Assembly: GCF_023898315.1 (NCBI RefSeq)
Contig: NC_064617.1
Span: 619,123,000-619,186,999 of the forward strand
DNA length: 64,000 bases
Source of the DNA: Schistocerca nitens
Lineage: Eukaryota > Arthropoda > Insecta > Orthoptera > Acrididae
Reading direction: 5' to 3'
The notes under the pieces are model-generated. The model searched no databases. It saw only the letters and a list, made by a program, of their open reading frames with translations, and was not told the origin of the DNA. Each line of letters starts with the position of its first letter. Position 1 is the stretch's first letter. Shown here piece by piece: positions 57,041-64,000 of this stretch. The position numbers were made by a program, and so were the translations under genes.

Positions 57041-58140
57041 AAGCAAAATGGCATCGGTTTCTAACTGCCGTAAGACTGGTGCAAGACACGTTTAATACGT
57101 TGTCCACCGTTTTCTACCACAGACTGAAATCGAGAAACAGCATGTTTCAGAACAGACCAGGAGCATCTCGGGGATCACGTTCAGAATGTACTGCGCAATG
57201 CTTGCCTTCAGGTGTGCTTCGTGCGTAATTGGAGCACTGGACATATCTTTCAGATAATCTCACAGCCACAATCACGCGGATTAAGATCAGGTGACCTGGA
57301 CTGCCAGACTGTACAGTAACGATGGCAGATAAGTCTAGCAGTTCGAAAATGCCTTTGCAGCCTCCGATTCACTGTCTGCGCGATGTCCGGAGGGGCGCCA
57401 TCTTGCAAAAAAATGGTCCTACCTACATCTCGAGGCTGTTGGAGGGTTGGATGAAGTTGGTGCGCAAAAACGTCTCATAGCGTTTATCAGTGAGTGTACA
57501 GATAACAGGACCCGCAGAACTCATGTGCTCGAAAAAATATGGCCTTACGATAAACAATGCCGTCAACCCGCACCACACAGGCAGCTCTGCAGAATGAAGT
57601 GGTTCTGGTTGATGTGTGTAGGGATTTTCCGTTGCCCCTATTCTGCGTTTCTGCTTATTGACATGTGCCTGGAAATGAAAATGGGCTTCGTCTGCACACG
57701 AAATGTTCCACGGCCATTCATCGAGCAAGAAATTCCAGAGCGTAGGTTTGCTTGAAGTAACTCCTGAACCTGGGTGATTTTATATGGACAGTAGTGCGGG
57801 AATTTGTGCACCGTACTCTCAGGCATGACCAGTGTTCGGGCAATTCCCGTGCACTGCATATTTGCACATCACCGCTCGACGCCTCCTGCATTGCTTTGAC
57901 CACATTGTGACCGACGTCTGATAAGCTGCTTTCCTCTCTCTGTCAGACAGCACTTCTAAACAACCTGACTTCTAAAATTTTGTAATTATTTTCTCCAGAC
58001 TCTTATTAGACAACTGACCACTGCCTTTTTTTGTAACTTTCGGTGCCCGGAACTTCTGCAGGGCCACTGGTGACAGTAATTGTTCTTGTAAGGGATCTTT
58101 ACCAGCAGCGGTATCCTTCATGGAGACAGTTGTGTTGCAC
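57041..58140 (-). pseudogene. Mariner/Tc1-superfamily transposase relic
   Basis: On the minus strand the best frame (57728-57423) reads WPWNISCADEAHFHF, with the first catalytic Asp in ADEAHF, then ENPYTHQPEPLHS, VWCGLTA and GPYFFEHMSSAGPV. Upstream pieces in other frames give the DNA-binding half (EHWSCLRVR, then ITQVQELL); downstream pieces give a decayed QDGAPP-like block and a region ending near a VENGGQ motif at about 57110. This is a separate lineage from the other elements here. Multiple frameshifts and stops. No inverted repeats found. Confidence 0.75.
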
Positions 58141-58285
58141 GCATCGGATGCAAACTGATAAACAGCCGCGTGCCGCGTGTCAGGTGGTTCGCATATTCTG
58201 ACGCTTACATAGCCATCTATTGGTCAAATTTTCGTTAATTTTTTATATTCCATGACTTTTCCCACTGCTTCAATAATATCAATAA

Positions 58286-58472
58286 AATGGATCAAATGGC
58301 TCTGAGCACTATGGGACTTAACATCTGAGGTCATCAGTCCTCTAGAACTTAAACCTAACTAACCTAAGGACATCACACACATCCATTCCCAAGGCAGGAT
58401 TCGAATCTGTGACCGTAGTGGTCGCGCGGTTCCAGACTGAAGCTTCTAGAACCGCTCTGCCACACCAGCCGG
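58286..58472 (-). mobile_element. tRNA-derived SINE, family A
   Basis: Minus-strand copy with a partly decayed B-box complement (ggattcgaatc). Flanked by a perfect 13-bp duplication ataatatcaataa at 58273-58285 and 58473-58485. Confidence 0.92.
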
Positions 58473-58485
58473 ATAATATCAATAA

Positions 58486-58999
58486 TATGCTGTTCAGATC
58501 TGAAGTCATTCCCAGCAACAGCTCTCTTTTACAGCGTTTTAAAACTGGAATTTTAATTATGGACTCCATTAACTCTAAATCAATGAACATAAATGCCGGC
58601 ACGGTCCCTTTGGGAAGGATACCGTTGACTGATTCGCCCTCGATGGGACGATAACCATCTTCTAGCCCAGGAACGGTTCACTATTCTACCTCTTCTATTG
58701 AATCACTCGTATGCCTCTGAAAAATTTCTAATGTTCCCTTTGCGACGGTATTACTTAGAGACTCAAAGTAACCGTAAAGGCCTGACAATATAGCATTGAT
58801 CACTTCAAAAGAGAAGTACGAAATCAATATACATGAGCAGGGTGGTTTTCTATAGATTCTATAGATTTCTGTTGTTTCATGGAGTAAAAGTAACATCTTC
58901 GTTGAGTTCTTCCTTCTTCAGACCGTGAACACGACGGACGCGTAAGTTACTGATGTCGGTGAGAGACAGAAAATGAGATGTTAATACTAGTCAGTTGTT
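58486..58999. other. No recognisable feature
   Basis: No ORF with a domain. It may include the unreadable 5' end of the LINE that follows. Confidence 0.45.
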
Positions 59000-59112
59000 C
59001 TTGCAGCATTTGTTATTAAGGTTATTTGGTTTCGTACAAAGTCTACACGGTCTTCAGTACTCAGCAAGTAAGCTGAACAGTTCAAAGAAAACTTTAGTCT
59101 CCTTTCAAATAT

Positions 59113-59233
59113 TGTAAGTAGGCTGTTTAGGTTTTTTTATTGGTAACGCCACCTCTGTATGAAAATCACTGGCTGTGCTGTGTGCAGTCTGTGGCTGCTT
59201 TGCATTGTTGTAATACTCGCCATTGTAGTGTTA

Positions 59234-59312
<79 letters not shown>

Positions 59313-59623
59313 CGACTATTAAGGTAAATACAACGTTTGTTCTCTATTAATATCTTTCATTTGCTAACTATCCCTATCAGTAGTTAGTGCCTTCCATAGT
59401 TTGAATCTTTTATTTAGCTGGCAGTAGTGGCGCTTGCTGTATTGCAGTAGTGGGAGTAACCAAGATTTTTGTGAGGTAAGTGATTTGTGAAAAGTACAGG
59501 TTAATGTTAGTCAGGGCCATTCTCTTGTAGAGATTATTGAAAGTCAGATTGCGTTGCGCTAAAAATATTGTGCGTCAGTTTAAGCACAGTCCTGTAAAAT
59601 TGTTCAAAAAAGGGGAAGTTTCA
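59113..59623. mobile_element. Solo LTR of the LARD-like family
   Basis: A 511-bp LTR, TGTAAGTAGG to AAGTTTCA, flanked by a perfect 4-bp duplication ATAT (59109-59112 and 59624-59627). It is the reverse complement of the LTR family at 14653 and 20124 but lacks about 100 bp in each half, so it is a subfamily. It holds an (AT)37 tract at 59237-59310 at the position where both other LTRs were hit by insertions. It arose by recombination between the two LTRs of a former element. Confidence 0.92.
59237..59310. repeat. (AT)37 microsatellite within the solo LTR
   Basis: Uninterrupted AT tract of 74 bp. The Tyr-Ile repeat ORFs over it are artefacts. Confidence 0.97.
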
Positions 59624-60499
59624 ATATGTACCCCACTCATACAATTGTAGTCGGTGGTGACTTCAATCTACCCTCGATATGCTGAGAAAATTATACGTTT
59701 AAAGCTGACGGCAGGCATAAAACGATATCCGAATATGTACTGAATGCTTTCTCAGAAAATTATTTTGAAGAATTAGTTCATGAGCCCACTCTAAACGTAG
59801 GTGGTTGCGAAAGCATATTTCACCTCTTAGCATCAAATAATCCTGGACAAATAGTGAGTATCGTGACGAATGCAGGGGTTATCGACCACAAGGCAGTTGC
59901 TGCTAGGTTGAATACCCGTAGCCCCTACAATCATCAAAAAGCAATGCAAAGTATATCTAATTAAAGAAGCTGATAAAAATGCTCTTAACTCATTTTTAAG
60001 AGAGTTTTCACACCTTCCGATCTGATCATGTAAGCGTAGAAAAGTTGTGGAATGAATTCAAAAAGATAGTTAACGACAGCAGTTGAGAAATATATACCAC
60101 ATAAATTAATAACTGATGGTACTGATCCCCCATGGCACACAGAACGGGTCAGATCGCTATTGCAGAAGCAGCGAAAATTAGCATGCCAAATTTAAAAAAC
60201 GCAAAATTCCCAAGCCTGACAAAGTTTTGCTGAAGTTCGGAATATAGCGCGTACTTCAATTCGAGATGCTGTTAATAAATTCCACAACGAAATTCTATCT
60301 CGAAATCTGGCAGAAAACCCAAAAGAGATTCTGGTCATACATAAGGCACACCAGTGGCGAGACGTAATCAATACCTTCACTGCCCGATAGCAACGGTGAA
60401 GTCACTAAAGCAGAGTAATTAAACACGATTTTCCAAAACCCCTTCACCAAAGAAGACGAAGTAAATATTCTTGAGTTCCAATCAAGAAAAACTGCCAAG

Positions 60500-62199
60500 A
60501 TGAGAAACATAGAAGTAGGTATCCTCGGTGTAACAAAGCAGCTTCAATCACTTAATAAAGCCAAGGCCTCCGGTCCAGATTATGTACCAGTAAAGTTCCT
60601 TTCGGAGTATGCTCATACAATAGCTCCATATTTAGCAATTACATACAACCACACTCTCACAGAACGATTCGTACCTGAAGACTGGAAAATTACTCAAGTC
60701 TCACCAATACCCACATGCGGTTCTAGGCGCTGCAGTCCGGAACCGCGGGACTGCTACGGTCGCAGGTTCGAATCCTGCGTCGGGCATTGATGTGTGTGAT
60801 GTCCTTAGGTTAGTTAGGTTGAAGTAGTTCTAAGTTCTAGGGGACTGATGACCTAAAAGTCCCATAGTGCTCAGAGCCATTTGAACCATTTGAACCAATA
60901 CCCAAAAAGGGAAGTAGGAATAATCCGCTGAATTACAGGTCCATATCACTAATGTCGATTTTCAGTAGGATTCTGTCTTCGAAAATGAAGAAATGCGTCG
61001 AAGAAAACGATTTATTGACAAATAGCCTGCATGGATTCAGAAAATATCGTTCTAGCAAAACACAACTAGCTCTTTGAACTGATGAAGTAATGAGTGCTTT
61101 CGACAGGGGATGTCAAACAGATTCCATACTTTTAGATTTCCAGAAGGCTTTCGACACCGTTTATCACAAGCGTCTTCTAACCAAATGGCATATCTATGGA
61201 ATATCGCCTCAGTTGAGCGGCTGGATTCGTGATTTCCTGTCCAAAAGGTCACAGTTCTTAGTAACAGACGGAAAGTCATCGAATAAAACAGAAGTAATAT
61301 CGGGCGTTCTCCAAGTAAGTGTTATAGGCCCCCTATTGTTCCTGACCTATTTTAACGACATAGGAGACAATCTGAATAGCCGTCTTTGATTGTTTGCAGA
61401 TGATGCTGTCACTTACCGTCTTGTAAAGTCATCAGATGACCAAAACGAAGTGCAAAATGATTTAGATAAGAAACCTGTATGGTGCCAAAAGTGGCAGTTG
61501 ACCATGATTAAAGAAAAGTGTGAAGTTATTGACATAAGTACTAAAAGAAATCCGCTAAATTTTGATTACTCGGTAAGTCACACAAGTCTGAAGGCTGTAA
61601 ATTCAAACAAATACTTAGAGATTACAATTACAAATAACCTAAATTGGAACGATCACATAGATAACGTTGCGGGTAGAGCAAACCAAACACTGCGATTCAT
61701 TGGCAGAACACTTAGAAGGTGCAACAGGTCTACTAAAGAGACTGCTTACACCACGATTGTCCGCCTGATTCTGGAGTGTTGATGTGTGGTATGGGATCCG
61801 CATCAGATGGTACTGACGGATGACATTGAAGAAGTTCAAAGAAGGGCGGCTCGGTTTGTACTATTGCGAAGTACGGGAGATAGTGCCACAGACATGATAC
61901 GTGAATTGGAGTGGCAATCATTAAAACAAAGGCGTTTTTCATTGCGACGGGATCTTCTCATGAAATTTCAATCACCAGTTTTCTCTTCCGATTGCGGAAA
62001 CATTCTGTTGGCACCCACTTACACAGGGAGAAATAATCATCACGATAAAATAAGAGAAATCAGGGACTGCACAGAAAAATGTAAGTGCTCGTTTTTCCCG
62101 CTCGCCGTTCGAGAATGGAACGGTGGAGAGACAGCTTCAAGATGGTTCATTGAACCATCTGCCAGACACTTTATTGTGAATGGCAGAGTCATCACGTAG
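60500..62199 (+). pseudogene. LINE reverse transcriptase with three TGA codons and a SINE
   Basis: The frame begins near VGILGVTKQLQSLNKAKASG (domain 0-1), is broken by the SINE at 60714-60893, and resumes with NYRSISLMS, LHGFRKYRSS and LLDFQKAFDTV (motif A with Asp). GVLQVSVIGPLLF has lost the usual PQG; LFADDAVTYR (motif C) is intact. The C-terminal region ends near HFIVNGRVIT. From 60894 on, one frame holds except for TGA at 61075-61077, 61387-61389 and 61780-61782. It is thus a well-preserved but dead copy. Confidence 0.88.
60714..60893 (+). mobile_element. tRNA-derived SINE, family A (inside LINE reverse transcriptase)
   Basis: The head is slightly truncated (starts at ggttctaggcgctg-like sequence); B-box ggttcgaatcc. 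Flanked by a perfect 11-bp duplication accaataccca at 60703-60713 and 60894-60904, both from the LINE coding sequence. Confidence 0.95.
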
Positions 62200-62289
62200 A
62201 TGTAGATGCAGAAGATGAATAGCGTGCTGAGTACTTTGTTATTAAGACAACTGTAATGACTGACTTAAGCAGAGAAGAGGGAAACAATA

Positions 62290-62440
62290 GAAAAGACTGA
62301 TCAACTTCGAGAGATGAAATAGTGAAGGCAGTGGAGGAACAAATACGCAAAAAGATGAGGCCCAGTAGAAACCCTCGGCTAACACCTGAAATATAGAATT
62401 TCATTTAATAAAGAAGAAAATATAATAATTTTACTAATGA
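62290..62440 (+). pseudogene. RTE LINE linker fragment
   Basis: Plus-strand codons read DEIVKAVEEQIRKKMRPSRNP then LTPEI, and after two stops RRKYNNFTNE. This matches, position for position, the linker between endonuclease and reverse transcriptase of the RTE element at 12.9-13.1 kb (EVVKAAEGQVGKKTRANRNP, RRKYKNAVNE). Only this piece is preserved. Confidence 0.7.
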
Positions 62441-62536
62441 AACAGACAAGAGGATAAACAATGTGGCTCAGGAGGAATGGACAGTATTCAGTGATATGGC
62501 AGAAACGATCATTCAGATCAAAATCGTCTAGTGAAC

Positions 62537-62970
62537 ATGGCATCTAAACTGCATTCCTGGAGAGCTATGAGCTCTTCTCAAAGTCCCATACTGTATAAAG
62601 AATCTCTTCTAATGCAAGGTCCTTCCTTTCCATAATTTGAGAGGAGGTAGTATTGACCAAAAAAAGCATAAGTTACTAAGCAAACATGGGCTCTAAAGTG
62701 CATACCTTTAGAGCTATAAGCAGTTGTCTAGGAAGAGGTGTGTTTCATGCTAGCGAAGAAGAACAAGTGCTCGTATCGCTTAAGGTATGCACTTTAAGGA
62801 CCATGTTTACTGGACTTTTTTTCTTTTTTCCCCATCGTACCACATCTCAAGATATGGGAAGCAAAGGTCTAGCAGAGGAAACCGTTTGTCTCACGGTGTC
62901 GAAGATCAAGAAGTGCTCATACCTCTTATGCTATGCATTTTAAAGCCCATAATAACAAGACTATTTTTTC
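62537..62970 (+). repeat. Degenerate tandem repeat, about 150-bp unit
   Basis: Phrases recur at about 150-bp steps: catctaaactgcattcctgg (62540) and gctctaaagtgcataccttt (62687); then aagtgctcgtatcgcttaagg (62763) and aagtgctcatacctcttatg (62911), the latter pair followed by matching tails to tracts of T. About three diverged units. Confidence 0.7.
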
Positions 62971-63339
62971 ATTCGAATATTCGTTGCCGTCATATCCCTA
63001 AATATAGACCATACCTCCTGGGACACCTTGTATACACTTCTAAAAATTATGTTGGTGTGATACACGAAACGGCTAAGGATATATTCCTAGATGACAAATG
63101 CAAGACAGCAGGCAAAAGGAGACTTTTAATAGGGGTAATCAGATCACCCTGGCTGGACATAAAAGCATTTTATTTCGTTGTCGATGAGTTATGTGATGTA
63201 ACGATGACCGTTTTATGTTTCATGAGTGACGGCAATTTTATCACTAAGAGAATAGAACCAGTCTTGAATATTGCATGAAACTTCTTTCCCTGAACTTGCT
63301 TTTCATACATCCGGGTCTGCCGAGTGCTGTCGTCAAGCG
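62971..63339 (+). other. No recognisable feature
   Basis: A 163-codon ORF (62787-63278) spans the tandem repeat and this stretch. It has no recognisable domain and half of it lies in repeats, so it is not called as a gene. Confidence 0.45.
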
Positions 63340-63560
63340 GGCTGCACTCAGCCCTTGTGAGGCCAATTGAGGAGCTACTTATGGAGAAGTAGCGGTGCCG
63401 TCACGAAAACTGACAACGAGTGGGAGAGCGGTCTGCTAACTACACGATCCTCCGTATCCGTATCCGCTGACGTCTCAGAGCTGAGGATAGCCGGCGGCCG
63501 GTCGGTACCGTTGGACCTTCGAGACCTGTTCAGATGGTGTTTGCTTTGTATACAGCTGCT
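63340..63560 (+). repeat. Dispersed SINE-like repeat
   Basis: GC-richer block with phrases ggccaattgaggagctact, gtgggagagcggtctgctaac and gctgaggatagccggcgg that I associate with a repeat family common in locust genomes. Family name and limits unknown; recognition is from memory. Confidence 0.5.
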
Positions 63561-63624
63561 AGATGTGGTTTATACTAGTACAGTCAATTTCTTCAACCTG
63601 AGTCTCGTGTGAATATGGTGTTGG

Positions 63625-63785
63625 TTGTTTGATTTGGGGGGAGGGGCCAGACACCGAGGTCATTAATCCCATCGGATTAGGGAAGGATGGGCAAGGAAGT
63701 CAGCCGTGCCCTTTCAAAGGAGCCATCTCGGCATTTTCCTGAACCGATTTAGGGAATCACAGAAAACTTTGAGAGGTGGCATGAG
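63625..63785 (+). repeat. Dispersed SINE-like repeat
   Basis: Contains ggttgtttgatttgggggg, gacaccgaggtcattaatccc and ggaaggaagtcagccgtgcc-like sequence, resembling the 3' or body part of a tRNA-related repeat. Its start is related to the 52-bp scrap at 19951-20002. Truncated. Confidence 0.55.
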
Positions 63786-64000
63786 CCCCCTCTCATATTT
63801 CTATCTTACTCTGAGTAATTCGATTTTCCTCTCTAATTGCATGCGATGAAAAGTTGCTATTCCTTCACTTGCGGACTTCCCACGCAGCGTCTCTTGTCAC
63901 CCGGGTGGTCCGGTGACAGGCGAGTTCTGCTGAGCTTGAAAGGGTTAAGTCGAAGGGTGTGAGGGAGTTGAGTGGATGCTTTCCAGACGCCGACATTGTC

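Larger units (their letters stand above)
59030..59940 (+). pseudogene. LINE endonuclease, interrupted by solo LTR
   Basis: Before the LTR the frame gives EQFKENFSLLSN; after it, THTIVVGGDFNLPSI (Asp/Asn catalytic block), then FHLLASN and finally VIDHKAV, where the SDH block is IDH. One stop follows the DFNLPSI block. The N-terminal catalytic blocks are not readable upstream. Confidence 0.75.
59000..62213 (+). mobile_element. CR1/Jockey-like LINE with solo LTR and SINE inserted
   Basis: A 5'-truncated plus-strand LINE running from the endonuclease to a 3' end in GTAGAT-type units (about 62195-62213). Two later elements interrupt it: a solo LTR in the endonuclease and a SINE in the reverse transcriptase. 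Removing each with one copy of its target duplication restores the reading frame. It belongs to a lineage different from the CR1-type element at 4.7-9.7 kb and similar to the fragment at 9930-10359. Confidence 0.85.

Noticed and set aside
59140-59350. ORFs with long Tyr-Ile runs
   Set aside because: They translate the (AT)37 microsatellite of the solo LTR.
62787-63278. 163-codon ORF as a possible host gene
   Set aside because: Half of it lies in the degenerate tandem repeat, no domain is visible, and codon usage and composition show nothing gene-like.
1-64000. CRISPR arrays, operons, ribosome binding sites, origins
   Set aside because: The sequence is animal nuclear DNA; no array of regularly spaced identical repeats exists, and bacterial signals do not apply.

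Overview
The window looks like intergenic or intronic DNA from a very large insect genome, most likely an orthopteran. A locust of the genus Schistocerca is my best guess. That rests on the TE mix (PHD/esterase CR1-type LINEs, RTE LINEs, several mariner/Tc1 lineages) and on tRNA-derived SINE families I associate with locusts; the genus is an inference from memory. I found no exon I can assign to a host gene. Nearly everything recognisable is a transposable element (TE) or a relic of one, often nested.

Layout: 0-4.7 kb is mostly unassigned, with a mariner relic and one SINE. A nearly full-length CR1-type LINE lies on the minus strand at 4.7-9.7 kb (PHD finger plus esterase ORF1, endonuclease plus reverse transcriptase ORF2); its two clearest defects are one-base changes in homopolymers. 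A LINE endonuclease fragment follows at 9.9-10.4 kb and a degraded RTE-type LINE at 11.1-14.4 kb (minus). From 14.65 to 22.26 kb lies a large LTR element with an almost non-coding 4 kb interior. Each of its LTRs is split at the same AT tract by a different TE: an RTE 3' fragment and an intact Tc1-like transposon.

22-37 kb is largely unassigned, with SINEs, three copies of an unclassified long repeat (two form an imperfect inverted repeat of about 1.4 kb arms at 29.6-33.1 kb), and a GC-rich dispersed repeat with degenerate tandem units. 37-42 kb is a graveyard of LINE fragments. 42.3-52.8 kb is best read as one old minus-strand Ty3/gypsy-like element (LTR-like block, gag, retropepsin, eroded pol, LTR-like block), interrupted by a Tc1-like element, a mariner and several SINEs. 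Inside the Tc1-like element sits an exact 98-bp copy of part of the adjacent gag. 54.9-58.2 kb holds two more transposase relics. 59.0-62.2 kb is a plus-strand LINE hit by a solo LTR (4-bp target duplication) and by a SINE. The last 2 kb holds an RTE scrap, a degenerate tandem repeat and SINE-like repeats.

The only element that looks intact enough to be functional is the Tc1-like transposon at 20511-21928. No tRNA genes, rRNA, CRISPR arrays or operons are present; tRNA-like sequences are SINE heads.
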